From Paenibacillus albidus (lineage in GTDB: Bacteria > Bacillota > Bacilli > Paenibacillales > Paenibacillaceae), in NCBI RefSeq assembly GCF_014644435.1, contig NZ_BMKR01000015.1:1-64000 (forward strand): a DNA stretch of 64,000 nucleotides, read 5' to 3'. The notes beneath the pieces were generated by a model. It was not told where the DNA came from, made no database searches, and saw nothing but the letters and a program-made list of their open reading frames with translations. Shown piece after piece: positions 42,913 to 52,240 of this stretch (its first letter is position 1; every line of letters starts with the position of its first letter). A program made the translations under genes and the position numbers.

Positions 42913-44088
42913 TTACTGTTTATAAGACACGAATAAAAAGCCGTTATCGTTTGCTGTCCACGAGTAATATTTAGTAGCGGAGGAACTGCTGCTAGGATCT
43001 TTGACACCAAATTCGAAAACTCCATTAGTCGTTCTATAACCTGTCCCTGTTTGCCAATGCCAAGTAACATCAGGATCAAGCCATGGGAATATGCCTAATG
43101 TATCCCACATAACTAACGGAGGCCTTGAACTTACAACACGGTCCTGAAAGCTCGCTATGGAACCGGAATCATCGGCGTCAATGGAAGTAGCCTGCCAGCC
43201 GTTCATATGCATATTTAGCAGTTGGCTTGTAAGGTAGGACATATTTCCAGCTGTTGTTCCAAAGATGCTAGTTCCAAGAAAATTATAGAACCCGTTTACC
43301 ATATCAACTTCTGAGTTATCAAAGTAAGTTTTGTCATGGACCGATAACCCGATTGAACTCAGATATTGAATAGCCATCGCTAAAGAGGATGGACCACAGG
43401 CGCTATCATCGTGGTTAATACCAGTCTGATACTGATAAATATGGGGCACGTTTAAATAATACGAAGTTGGATATGCCATGAGGCTATTATCTCCAGATGT
43501 CAAGTATTGCTTCCATAATATCTGCGAGTTTTCATCTTGATTCATTTCAAGGTCATTGAGTACAGTTGTTAGATCAAGAGCAGATTCAGATGAACTCTTA
43601 TTGAGTGATAACTTCTCATTATATTTCTTTATTTCTGTCTCTACTTGGTCTGTTAGCTCTTTTGCATTATAAGCAAATGCTTGATTCTCACCACCAAAAT
43701 AATAAATTTTCTTCCCTTCATGTTGAGCTTTCAAGTTATCTTTGAAAGGTGCATTGCTGTATTCTAGTATGGGCGTTATATCATACCGTGCTCCGGTAAT
43801 ATAATAACCCACATTTTTCTGATTATCCTGGAGAAGAAAGTAATAACCCATAATGTTGTCATGAATGTCATAGAGATCAGCGCTATGAATGATGTTAACA
43901 TGGTCCCAAATACCAAAAAATTCATGATCCGGAGTAAAAGATTTGATATCTGCTTCAATAACTTGTTTGACGATTTCAATAGGTATTGTTTCACCGCTGT
44001 TAGCACTAGATTTTGATGGAGGGAGAAATAATATGGAACCAATCATAAAAATAGTTAAGAATACAAAATAAACTTTTTTACCTGTCAT
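42913..44088 (-). CDS. Secreted C39-like (papain-type) cysteine peptidase
   Basis: 391 residues. Signal peptide (YFVFLTIFMIGSILFLPPSKSSA), then a propeptide-like region of about 190 residues, then a peptidase domain beginning YYLNVPHIYQYQTGINHDDS with the nucleophile motif ACGPSSLAMAIQYL, and a C-terminal VTWHWQTGTGYRTTNG with the catalytic histidine. This is the C39-2/streptopain-like arrangement, usually extracellular. A good GGAGATG precedes the ATG. It lies within the segment bordered by 98-bp repeats and is more AT-rich than its flanks. Confidence 0.82.
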   Translation of the reverse strand: MTGKKVYFVFLTIFMIGSILFLPPSKSSANSGETIPIEIVKQVIEADIKSFTPDHEFFGIWDHVNIIHSADLYDIHDNIMGYYFLLQDNQKNVGYYITGARYDITPILEYSNAPFKDNLKAQHEGKKIYYFGGENQAFAYNAKELTDQVETEIKKYNEKLSLNKSSSESALDLTTVLNDLEMNQDENSQILWKQYLTSGDNSLMAYPTSYYLNVPHIYQYQTGINHDDSACGPSSLAMAIQYLSSIGLSVHDKTYFDNSEVDMVNGFYNFLGTSIFGTTAGNMSYLTSQLLNMHMNGWQATSIDADDSGSIASFQDRVVSSRPPLVMWDTLGIFPWLDPDVTWHWQTGTGYRTTNGVFEFGVKDPSSSSSATKYYSWTANDNGFLFVSYKQ

Positions 44089-44216
44089 TAAATCATCTCC
44101 TTGGTATAATAGGTTAATGAGAGTGTTTATTTTTCAAAATATTCCCATATTGAATATATTATAGAGCAAGGAATAGGGAAGATAAAGGAATTTATTCCCC
44201 AATATTTACTTTTCAA

Positions 44217-44888
44217 CTAGTTTGGCAAGAGATTTTCCAGATCAAAAATGCTATTCACTTCCTTAATTTGTTCATAGTTTACTCGCAGAGTTTTATTTCC
44301 ATAGTCAACAGCAAGATACGAGACACGGATTGCTTCCTCTCTTATTAGAGTGAGAAACTGTAACACAAGCTCCAGTTCTTTATTTTTGTTATTATCGGAT
44401 ATCTCGGTATTTCTCATATTAATACCAATTCTGACGGATACAGCTTTTTTATATTCTGGTAGCTGCACTAATTCCTCTGAAGAAAGTTCATATGATGTCT
44501 GAGTCTCAATGGAATGGTTGATAGATGCTGTGAACAACTTGCTGATCCAAGGAGTCAATTCTTCATTCGCCTCTTGCTTCCATACTTCTTGTGGATAAGC
44601 ATCATTTATTTCCTTTGAGCTTATATCTTGCCCAACATAGAAGTGAAGACTGGGGTCATCTCCTGGATGAGCTAACGAATGATATGTGCGGTGTATGAAA
44701 TCAAAATCAATATTTTTCAGAGTGAAGTCCTTTTGGTATCTGTCCTCCAAATAAACTTCAAATTGTTTTTTTAGAGCAATAGGTTTCCAGGGCGGTCCAA
44801 AAAATAATAAATAGCTTCCCACTACAATAACAAGCACAATTAATACGAGTGACCTGGACCTCTTACTTTTTGGAAGAAAACTGCCCAT
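44217..44888 (-). CDS. Membrane-anchored protein, YfjL-like
   Basis: 223 residues from ATG 44888 (AAGGTGG upstream). A short basic start, one membrane helix (LVLIVLVIVVGSYLLFFGPPW), and an outward domain with LKNIDFDFIHRTYHSLAHP and SLHFYVGQDI that resembles the YfjL-like N-terminal domain of Bacillus proteins. The rest is alpha/beta with no motif I can name. It is directly upstream of the secreted peptidase and inside the same repeat-bracketed segment, so the two were probably acquired together. Confidence 0.62.
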   Translation of the reverse strand: MGSFLPKSKRSRSLVLIVLVIVVGSYLLFFGPPWKPIALKKQFEVYLEDRYQKDFTLKNIDFDFIHRTYHSLAHPGDDPSLHFYVGQDISSKEINDAYPQEVWKQEANEELTPWISKLFTASINHSIETQTSYELSSEELVQLPEYKKAVSVRIGINMRNTEISDNNKNKELELVLQFLTLIREEAIRVSYLAVDYGNKTLRVNYEQIKEVNSIFDLENLLPN

Positions 44889-44990
44889 TATTACCACCAC
44901 CTTTTTTGTTCATACAGGTTAAGTTTATCATGACTTTTGCAATAATATGACAATTTATTCACTATCGAATAAATTCTTGTATAATTGCAG

Positions 44991-45088
44991 GCAAGCACAC
45001 CAAAAAAGCAGCCCTATCGGCTGCTTTCTGAATACGTATATCCTATTACTTCAACGTGATTTCCTTTTTCCACGTCAGCTCTTTACCT
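44991..45088. repeat. 98-bp direct repeat, copy B (native lipoprotein 3' end)
   Basis: Partner of 42791-42888. It covers the terminator and the final codons of the lipoprotein gene. The two copies differ at about eight positions. Confidence 0.85.
45005..45027 (-). terminator. Terminator after the lipoprotein gene
   Basis: AAAGCAGCC / GGCTGCTTT hairpin with a T-rich minus-strand tail, ending the response regulator-kinase-lipoprotein operon. Confidence 0.82.
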
Positions 45089-45651
45089 TGTTCATTCTTG
45101 AACAAGATCACCACCTCGCCTTTCTCACCTTTCATCGAATCCGGGTAAATGAAGCCGGAAAACTGTCCGTTTCCGCTGATGTAAAACCCGTCTTCTCCAT
45201 CCCCTCCATGCTGTATGGCCTCTTCCCGTGAATTTACAATCAGATTCTCCTTGGAGACCCACTGCATTTCAGCAAGCATGAACCCGGACGGAAGCTGCTC
45301 GATGAAAAAATCAAAGCTGTTTCCTTCCGACGGCTTGGCGGTCTGGTCAATCACAACCAGGATTTCACTGTCCGTATTTGCCGGCTTCTCCGAAGCTGGG
45401 GTGTTCTCCGTGTTCTCGGGTTTAGAGGGATCAGCAACTGTCGGCTCCGTAATGTTGGTATCAGGTGATGCCGTGCTGGTAACGGGCTGATTCTCGGCGA
45501 CTGTATTCTCCTCGCTGCCCGCTGTAGGTGGGGCATTCACAACGTCTGCACCTTCTGAATTGGACTTCGTACCGCAGGCACCGAGTAGAAGCATGGTGCT
45601 CATGGCTGCACCCAGTAAGATAAATTTAGGTTTATTCGTATTTTTATTCAT
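45046..45651 (-). CDS. Lipoprotein of a two-component operon
   Basis: 201 residues. The lipobox MLLLGACG marks lipidation. A long Ser/Thr/Pro/Glu linker of about 70 residues leads to a beta-rich domain (SFDFFIEQLPSGFMLAEMQW.. GEVVILFKNEQGKELTWKKE). The start overlaps the kinase stop by 8 bp, so it is the third gene of the operon and may take part in cell-surface sensing by the kinase. No named family was recognised. Confidence 0.78.
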   Translation of the reverse strand: MNKNTNKPKFILLGAAMSTMLLLGACGTKSNSEGADVVNAPPTAGSEENTVAENQPVTSTASPDTNITEPTVADPSKPENTENTPASEKPANTDSEILVVIDQTAKPSEGNSFDFFIEQLPSGFMLAEMQWVSKENLIVNSREEAIQHGGDGEDGFYISGNGQFSGFIYPDSMKGEKGEVVILFKNEQGKELTWKKEITLK

Positions 45652-47401
45652 GGGTTTCTCCTTTGTCTATCCGTAATGTGAAATAAAAAGCGACTCCCTG
45701 ATCTATATTACTTACGCCAAACTCGCTTTCATGCAGCTCCAAAATGTGTTTTACAATCGCCAGTCCCAGCCCCGTCCCTCCGGATTTACGATCACGGGAG
45801 CGTTCCGCCCGGTAAAAGTGATCCCAAATCCGGCCAAGGTCCTCCTCGGCAATGGATGGACCGGTATTTTCAATAACCGTGGTGAGAATACCAGGTGACG
45901 ATTGCTTTATACGGACAGTAATCACGCTATTTTCGGCGGCGTGCCGGGTGGCATTGCTGAGTAAATTTAGAATCACCTGCTCGATTCGCCGGGGATCGGC
46001 GGCTACGAACAGCCCCTCTGCTTCCGGGATATCGTGCTTAAGTGCAAGCTGCTTCCGCTCCAGCTGCTCCGTGAACGAATCCACCACTTTGTAAATCAGA
46101 GTCTTTAGGGACAGGCTCGCCAGACGTAACCGGATGGCCTTGGCTTCATATTTGGACAGCTCCAGCATATCCATAATCAGAGCATTCATGCGATCCGTTT
46201 CATTGACAATGAGCTCCAGGTAACGTTCCTTTTTGTCGCTGGCCACTCCATCCTGGAGGCCTTCGGCGAAACCTTTGACAATCCCCAGTGGAGTCTTCAA
46301 TTCATGCGAAATGTTCGCAATCAGCTCCTTACGAAGCTGTTCAGACCGCAGCTTTTGCTCAACATCTTCTTGAAGCTGCTCATTCGCACGGGTAAGCTCC
46401 TGTAAGGCAGCATCCAGATTTCGGGACAATGCCGTCATGTTCCGGGACAATTTGCCGAACTCATCTCTCGATTGGATCTTTGGCGGCTCAGAAAAGTCCA
46501 ACTGGGCCAGACGCTCCGCAGAACGGTTCAGTGTCAGTAACGGGCGGGAGACCAGTCTGGAATAAATGAATGACAAAATAACCACTGCCACGGCTATAAC
46601 CGGTGCCAAATACACGACATAGTTTTTTAGAATCTCCACAGCTTCCCCGACAGGCTGCAAAGAAGTCATGACCATTAAATAACGCATGCCCTGATGGTCT
46701 TCCGGAAGAGAGCGGATTAATACCGCGTAATTCACTCCGCTCCATTTATCCTGCCACTCCATCTCCATAATAGAACCGCTCGCCAAGCTGGACTGAGCGT
46801 GTTCCACCTGCGGCCCGAATTCATTAAGTGCCTCATCCATCAGTGTATCCTGATATAAAGGGTTATACGACCGATCCTTAGGGAGCAGCAGATCTGTCAC
46901 AGTCCCTGATACCCGTACCAATCCCTCTTCCGGGTCCATGTTTGCCGGCTGAAATACCACCGGCTGCAAGATGGTATCCTTTTCATCCATAAAAATCCCA
47001 TCCACTACCAGCTTGTCACCGGTCCTAATGCCCTGAGGAATGTCACCAACAGCCATTCCTTCCCGGGGAATATGGATACTGATCTGCTGGGTACCGGTCT
47101 GAAGCTCCAGATGATACGGGTTATAAGGAATCCGCGCAAAGGACTCATCCAAAATAGACATACTGCTATCATTCTCATTCATGTATACTCCAAGCCGCCG
47201 CGAGAATTGAGACTCATTTAACGGCTCCAGTTGGAGCTGCCGGGCAAGCTCAGCTGTGCTTTTATCCAAAGCCTCAATCTTGGATACCCGGTAAAAGTGT
47301 TCAAAAAACACCCCTGCGGCAACCAGTACACCTGAAAAAACAAGCAGAATCAACGTTGTCGTCACAACAAAAAGCTTAAGTACTACACTGTGCCTTCTCA
47401 A
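45644..47401 (-). CDS. Sensor histidine kinase (HisKA type)
   Basis: 585 residues. Membrane helix at about 10-33, an extracellular sensor domain to about 265, a second helix (about 268-288), HAMP, then the H-box ANISHELKTPLGIVKG with His366. The ATPase part shows NLLSNATRHA, a DLGRIWDHFYRAERSRDRKSGG segment and GTGLGLAIVKHILE. It is the cognate partner of the OmpR-type regulator (4-bp overlap) and of the lipoprotein. The large extracellular domain suggests an envelope or wall signal. Confidence 0.93.
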   Translation of the reverse strand: MRRHSVVLKLFVVTTTLILLVFSGVLVAAGVFFEHFYRVSKIEALDKSTAELARQLQLEPLNESQFSRRLGVYMNENDSSMSILDESFARIPYNPYHLELQTGTQQISIHIPREGMAVGDIPQGIRTGDKLVVDGIFMDEKDTILQPVVFQPANMDPEEGLVRVSGTVTDLLLPKDRSYNPLYQDTLMDEALNEFGPQVEHAQSSLASGSIMEMEWQDKWSGVNYAVLIRSLPEDHQGMRYLMVMTSLQPVGEAVEILKNYVVYLAPVIAVAVVILSFIYSRLVSRPLLTLNRSAERLAQLDFSEPPKIQSRDEFGKLSRNMTALSRNLDAALQELTRANEQLQEDVEQKLRSEQLRKELIANISHELKTPLGIVKGFAEGLQDGVASDKKERYLELIVNETDRMNALIMDMLELSKYEAKAIRLRLASLSLKTLIYKVVDSFTEQLERKQLALKHDIPEAEGLFVAADPRRIEQVILNLLSNATRHAAENSVITVRIKQSSPGILTTVIENTGPSIAEEDLGRIWDHFYRAERSRDRKSGGTGLGLAIVKHILELHESEFGVSNIDQGVAFYFTLRIDKGETHE

Positions 47402-48078
47402 GGTTCCATCTCGAATTTATAGCCTGACCGGATAACCGTGCAGATGTACCGGCCTTCTTCTCCCAGTTTGGCTCTTAATTTTTTGATATGGGTATCCACG
47501 GTGCGCACATCCCCCAAGTAGTCGTATCCCCAGACCGCATCCAGAATATATTCACGGGCCAACACTTTGCCGTAGTGCTTGGTCAGAAAGAGCAGCAGCT
47601 CATACTCCTTCGGCGACAAAGAAATCTTAGCTCCAGCTACAGCCGCCGAATGCGCCGATCTGTTCACTACCAATTCGCCATAGACCAGCAGATCGTCATC
47701 CCGTCCGACTGTCCCTTCCGATCTTCTCATCAGTGCCGTTGCACGGGCAACTAATACCCTCGGACTTAAGGGTTTCGTCACGTATTCATCCGCCCCCAGC
47801 TCGAATCCCAGCATATGATCTTCGTCGTCCGAACGGGCCGTGATGATAATGATCGGTACGTCCGATTTCTTCCGGATACGCCTGCATACCGAAAATCCAT
47901 CCAGCTCCGGCATCATAATATCCAGAACCACCAAGTCAACAGAGATCTGTTCAAATAGCTCCATCGCGATTCTCCCGTTCTCGGCCTCATACACATCCCA
48001 TTGTTCCCTTTTAAAATAATCCGTAATGAACTCCCGCATGAGCACATCGTCTTCAACCAGCAATATTTTTCGCCTCAT
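47398..48078 (-). CDS. OmpR-family response regulator
   Basis: 226 residues. Receiver motif ILLVEDD, phospho-acceptor Asp53 in VLDIMMPELDG, and the YVTKPLSP lysine. The C-terminal winged helix has LSPKEYELLLFLTKHYGKVL and VDTHIKKLRAKLGEEGRYI. I prefer ATG 48078, with GTGGAGTG in front, over the upstream GTG. First gene of a three-gene operon with the kinase and lipoprotein. Confidence 0.93.
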   Translation of the reverse strand: MRRKILLVEDDVLMREFITDYFKREQWDVYEAENGRIAMELFEQISVDLVVLDIMMPELDGFSVCRRIRKKSDVPIIIITARSDDEDHMLGFELGADEYVTKPLSPRVLVARATALMRRSEGTVGRDDDLLVYGELVVNRSAHSAAVAGAKISLSPKEYELLLFLTKHYGKVLAREYILDAVWGYDYLGDVRTVDTHIKKLRAKLGEEGRYICTVIRSGYKFEMEP

Positions 48079-48260
48079 GTTTGGACACTCCACTTCCACC
48101 CACCATCATTTTGCTGTTCCTTACAAGACCAACTATATCTGAGTCCTGTGTACACTGTGTGTATTTAATATGAAATTCCAGAGGAGGACAAACTCAAATT
48201 AGCTTCAACAGGCCGAAATTTCCCGTTTCAATCTCTTAGGCCCCAATAGCATGTAGCTAA

Positions 48261-48441
48261 TGTATTTAGTACAGCAAAATCCCTCTGAAATAGTTCAAAA
48301 GTGTGTTCTGATGTATTTTGTACAGTGGAACATTAAGAAACAGGCGTTTTCCAGCCACTACTGCTTTTCCTACTGTATAAAATACACTCAAATTAAAAAT
48401 CAGCCTGATTTACCTGCTGCCTGATGTAGAAAATGCAGCCA
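48261..48441. repeat. Four-palindrome array, third copy (diverged spacers)
   Basis: Four TGYA-N5-TRCA-type palindromes with cores at 48261-48273, 48312-48324, 48374-48386 and 48425-48437. The distances are 51, 62 and 51 bp, exactly as at 6462 and 6804. Central five bases are TTTAG, TTTTG, TAAAA, GAAAA, so the inward-facing arrangement is kept around centre 48349. The sequence between the sites shows no clear identity with the 6.4-7.0 kb copies. It fills the gap upstream of the response regulator operon. Confidence 0.8.
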
Positions 48442-48549
48442 AATGGCTCCTCATCCAACCTAAATCAGAAGAAGTGAAACAAGCCCCCGCAGCATATCGC
48501 TCCAGGAGCTTGCATTTTGTATTCCTTATCCGTACCCGCCCTGTCAATC

Positions 48550-49030
48550 CTTGACCTCCCGCCACACTCCCTCATATTGCTCCCCTGGAACGCCGTGCCT
48601 ACTTCTCCTTTAGAAGGCCCCAGTAAACCGGGGTCACGGTCCACTGTGTCATACACTTCATCAGCCGTGTATTCTGAGGATTGCTCAGGTACTCCTGATC
48701 TTCATCCCCGGCGAATAGCCGCCAACCGCTATCCTTTTCACGTTCAGCAGGCTCACGATATATCCAGAGTGTACCGCGTTCCCGGGCAGAAAACATCTTT
48801 TGGTGACCAATGCCACCTTATCTCCACCCACATCCGCTCTGCACGCGGGTTCCCTTCGGCCCGATTCGTCAATATAAAATGCAGCCTGATTTTTCTCCCT
48901 ATCTCTTGTGTCATCCGTTCTAGCTTTGAAGGGATAAAAAACGATTCCGGGTGTTTAAACGGATCGTCTCTTCAACATCCTCTAAAAACCACTCTATATG
49001 TTCTTCCTCCTTCGATGGATTCGTATTTCG
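48550..49030 (-). pseudogene. Decayed DUF2314-DUF2185 gene
   Basis: Read with frame changes, the minus strand gives HIEWFLEDVEETIRL, then KHPESFFIPSKLERMTQEIG and AERMWVEI (DUF2314-like), then MFSARERGTLWIYREPAERE and KDSGWRLFAGDEDQEYLSNP (DUF2185-like), then DPGLLGPSKGEVGTAFQGSN. At least three frameshifts separate these pieces. DUF2185 proteins are often linked to immunity functions. The order and spacing fit a once-intact protein of about 155 residues. Confidence 0.7.
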
Positions 49031-49047
49031 GCTTAAGCCTCTTAGGC

Positions 49048-50040
49048 TCATTCTAAAGCCATGTTCGCAATCGCATAACGCAAGAGCTGCTCACGGGTAT
49101 CCTGTGGGATATCCTGCGGCTCATCCACCAGAGCATGCGGATTGACCTCGATGTTCTCCCCGGCCTCTTCTTTTAACTGAACAATTTGTTTAATCACATC
49201 TATGGGGCTGGAGTGGCTTCTCAGCAGATAAGAAGTTAAGCACTCCGTCAACTCCCCCGGATTATCCTTTTTAAACAGCAGCTTGCCTTCTGTCAGCCGT
49301 ACCTGCGCTTCATACCGGTCCTTATGATCTGTAACCTTCCAGCCGGGCCATGCTTCCCGTAACTGCTGCAGCAGGGTTCCCGCATCCGGGGCATACCAGA
49401 CATCTATCGCTTTATCCGGCAAATTCAAGTGAAATCCTTGATCCGGTGTCTCTTGGGGCCATTCGTTTAAGTCCAGTTCGGGGAACCCCGCTGATTTCTC
49501 CAGTGATTCCACCAGCTGAGGCCCTTGCAGCAGATAGTCTTCCAGTTCCGATTGCACAGGGTACAGTCGCAGCTCTCCATCCAGATAAACCACGCTTGCC
49601 ACCAAGCGGACCCAGCCGTCTTTGGGTTCAGATTCCAGCTTCAAGGGGGTCACAGTCCTGCTGTTCTTGCTGTACAGTTTCTCAAGTGGATATCCGATAT
49701 AAGCGCCCATATCCAGAATCCCGGCGGAAGCCCACTCCATTGTCCAGCCCGGCCACAACGGCAACATCATCTTCAACAAATGCCGGCGCAGCGGGATTTC
49801 ATATTTCACATCCTCACCGCCGTACCATAACAGATACTGCCGGTCCAGATCGACCAAGGCCCCGCCTTCGGCCCATGCGTTATCCAGCCATCCTTCCGCC
49901 GGTTCCTGCTGCTCAATAAATTCCACTGCCGCTTCCGGCCCCCAGAATAAATCACTGGGCAATGTGATTGCACACCAGTGGCTGTAATAAAGAGAATAAG
50001 TCCTCTCCCGGATTATAATCAGATTGGCCCGATGTCCCAT
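49048..50040 (-). CDS. Hypothetical protein with MGHRAN N-terminus
   Basis: 330 residues, cytoplasmic. MGHRANLIIIRERTYSLYYSHWCAI belongs to a family of bacterial proteins beginning MGHRAN-x(5)-..YxxxW, function unknown to me. Two similar halves seem likely, since LLKMMLPLWPGWTMEWA and LLQQLREAWPGWKVTDH repeat the same L..WPGW helix-turn pattern about 170 residues apart. A strong GGAGG precedes the ATG. It lies 19 bp downstream of another hypothetical gene, and a decayed DUF2185 gene follows, so the trio may have been one accessory unit. Confidence 0.65.
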   Translation of the reverse strand: MGHRANLIIIRERTYSLYYSHWCAITLPSDLFWGPEAAVEFIEQQEPAEGWLDNAWAEGGALVDLDRQYLLWYGGEDVKYEIPLRRHLLKMMLPLWPGWTMEWASAGILDMGAYIGYPLEKLYSKNSRTVTPLKLESEPKDGWVRLVASVVYLDGELRLYPVQSELEDYLLQGPQLVESLEKSAGFPELDLNEWPQETPDQGFHLNLPDKAIDVWYAPDAGTLLQQLREAWPGWKVTDHKDRYEAQVRLTEGKLLFKKDNPGELTECLTSYLLRSHSSPIDVIKQIVQLKEEAGENIEVNPHALVDEPQDIPQDTREQLLRYAIANMALE

Positions 50041-50059
50041 AGTTGTTCCTCCTTAGGTC

Positions 50060-50515
50060 TTAGCGCTGCTTGCGCAGAATCGTATGAGAAGTATCTGTAA
50101 ATTCCAGCGTGTATCCCTGATACAACTCACGGGTAAGCAGTGCCGGAACGACAAGCGTATGTATACCTTCCATGCCGAGAATCTCCAGCATCACAATATA
50201 ATGAAGATCCTTCTCCTCTGCAAAAATATCCAGGTATTCCAGCAAAAAAGCCCTCTCCTTCTCCTTATCCACACGGCAGGCAAAATGATAGAGCATCGGC
50301 ACCTGATGGCGGGCATTGATAAAAGCCAGATCGGCCGCAAGGAAACGTTTCTGAACCGCAAGTGCTTCTGCCGCCGAAAAAGTACAGACATCCTGCGGAT
50401 TCTGCGCAGCTGCCTTCCCCTCCATAATCCGGTAACCGAATCGCTCACGGGTGAGATAGTCGCCAAACCGCTGCTCCAGCACCCCCTTTTCACGAACACG
50501 GTGAGGTAATAACAT
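50060..50515 (-). CDS. Hypothetical protein
   Basis: 151 residues, mostly helical, no signal peptide or membrane helix. RRKEKGVL-type start region (MLLPHRVREKGVLEQRFG), a middle with FLAADLAFINARHQVPMLYHFACRVDKEKE, and a C-terminus VVPALLTRELYQGYTLEFTD. I cannot assign a family. GGAGGGAGAGAC stands ahead of the ATG. Co-directional with, and 19 bp upstream of, the MGHRAN-type gene, so probably one operon. Confidence 0.62.
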   Translation of the reverse strand: MLLPHRVREKGVLEQRFGDYLTRERFGYRIMEGKAAAQNPQDVCTFSAAEALAVQKRFLAADLAFINARHQVPMLYHFACRVDKEKERAFLLEYLDIFAEEKDLHYIVMLEILGMEGIHTLVVPALLTRELYQGYTLEFTDTSHTILRKQR

Positions 50516-50702
50516 GTCTCTCCCTCCTTAATATTTCCTGGTCTTTCCTGCTTTCCTATCTATTGAATATACCCTATTGCATAATCACTAGAAACCATTC
50601 CAGTCCGTACACACTGTAACTTTTTTACAAACAATGAGTCTATATAGTAGCAGTTCCTGAACATGACGTGTTTACAAAACATTTGAGGATGGAGGATTCG
50701 CA

Positions 50703-52055
50703 ATGCTAATGGGGGAAAACTTCAAAAAACTCAGCTGTACTGTTTGTGCAGCACTGATGCTGCCACTCGGAGGGGGTGGAGAAATCGCCCAGGCAGAAGA
50801 GGCGGCTGTACGTACAAGCAATATTTATTACCAGCAAGTGGACGCACCGGTGGTACAACCTGCTTGGTCCCTGTCGATCGCAAGGCCCAAGGTGGTAGAT
50901 AACCTGGAGCCGGTGACAGCCATCGCAGAGAATGGCAAGGTATTTATGATGCAGCCAAACGGCAAGCTGGCCGCACTGAAAGCCGCAACCGGCACCAAGC
51001 TCTGGGAATTCGGCAGCCAGCTGGCTCAGCGAATGGTGTATAACAACGGCTCCATTTACGGAATGACCAGTGCGGGTGCCCTGTATAAGGTCAAAGAAGA
51101 GAACGGCAGCAAAGTTTGGTCCGCTGCACTCAGTTACGGGGCTGCGGACAGCATCACGGTTACCGGGGGAACGGTGTATGTTACCCAAGGGCAAAAAATG
51201 GCGGCAGTAGACGCCGCAACGGGCAAGATCAAATGGAGGATCGCCGAAGATCCGAACAATTACTATTATGGATCAAAACCGCAGGAGGCAGAGGACGTTG
51301 TCGTTAGAAATTATGCCGTATCCGGTGCAATTACCGTATCTCTGGTGGCCGTGTACGATAAAACGACCGGCACCAAGCTGTGGGAGGCTTCCAGGCAGCA
51401 GGCGCCGCTGGTCATAAAGGATGGAATTCTTTACTCGGAGCGTGAATTATTCATGCTGGATGATGACCCCGTAAACCGAAAAATCCGAATTGCCGCCTTC
51501 AATCTCCGTACGGGAACGCTCAAGGGTGAACGAACCTACAGCTGGACGGACAAGGCGGCAACTGACGGGGTGTATCACGGAGGCGGCTCTTATAGTTTCG
51601 CATTTCTGAACGGAAACGATCTGTACATTCATCAAGGTCAGCGCCTGGCTCTGTATGATTTCCGGAACTATGTGTCCGGCGCAGAGCCGGTCAAGAAGTG
51701 GGCGCAGGAGAGCTATGATCAGCGGACTCCGCTGGGTCTGGTACATCAGGACCGGATCTATTTCACCGATGAGAACAGCCATGGCCTGATCGCCATGAAA
51801 CTGGCTACCGGACAATATGTGCGCTTCGATCAGGGAGAGAACGATTCGGTACAGTCCGCTGTATTCGGCAAGGGGGTATATGTCGGACAGTCCGACGGTC
51901 TGCTGCATGCCTATGACCTTATGAGCACGAAGCCCGTATTCACCGTCCGGACCGGATCACGCGAATTCGGCCCTCTGCTGAAGACCGGCGACATGCTGTT
52001 GATTCAATCCGGCGGCAAACTGTTTGGGATCAAGCTGCCTGCATCACTGAAATAA
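50703..52055 (+). CDS. Secreted PQQ-like beta-propeller protein
   Basis: 450 residues. A signal peptide ends near EIAQAEEA. Repeats of the form GxVYxxxxGxLxALxAATGxxLWxF (for example KVFMMQPNGKLAALKAATGT, TVYVTQGQKMAAVDAATGKI, NLRTGTLKGERTYSW) build a PQQ-type seven- or eight-bladed propeller, like BamB but without the lipobox, and in a Gram-positive it should be outside the membrane. GGAGG lies 8 bases before ATG 50703. Role probably scaffolding or binding; the quinone-enzyme catalytic residues were not seen. Confidence 0.82.
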   Translation: MLMGENFKKLSCTVCAALMLPLGGGGEIAQAEEAAVRTSNIYYQQVDAPVVQPAWSLSIARPKVVDNLEPVTAIAENGKVFMMQPNGKLAALKAATGTKLWEFGSQLAQRMVYNNGSIYGMTSAGALYKVKEENGSKVWSAALSYGAADSITVTGGTVYVTQGQKMAAVDAATGKIKWRIAEDPNNYYYGSKPQEAEDVVVRNYAVSGAITVSLVAVYDKTTGTKLWEASRQQAPLVIKDGILYSERELFMLDDDPVNRKIRIAAFNLRTGTLKGERTYSWTDKAATDGVYHGGGSYSFAFLNGNDLYIHQGQRLALYDFRNYVSGAEPVKKWAQESYDQRTPLGLVHQDRIYFTDENSHGLIAMKLATGQYVRFDQGENDSVQSAVFGKGVYVGQSDGLLHAYDLMSTKPVFTVRTGSREFGPLLKTGDMLLIQSGGKLFGIKLPASLK

Positions 52056-52101
52056 CCTCAGTTCAAGACAGCCGATAAGCTGATCACCTTCTTAAATGCA
52101 T

Positions 52102-52132
52102 CCTTTTCTCGGTCCGTAAGACCGTGAAAAGG
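52102..52132 (+). terminator. Probable terminator after the beta-propeller gene
   Basis: CCTTTTCTCGGTC pairs with GACCGTGAAAAGG (one mismatch) around CGTAA. A T6 run follows about 9 bases beyond the stem, so the U tract is displaced. Confidence 0.5.
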
Positions 52133-52240
52133 AACCGTGTCTTTTTTAAAAGGCTTTTTTACGAAGACGTATACTGTCCAGGCGAGGATGGTCCTTACAG
52201 ATGTTGTCTTAGCCCGGAGCGCCTTAAATTTATATTCAGC

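Noticed and set aside
48871..48889. Fifth TGYA-like site (TATAAAATGCAGCC) near the third array
   Set aside because: Only one arm fits and its distance from the array does not match the 51 or 62 bp spacing; it lies within the DUF2314 relic.
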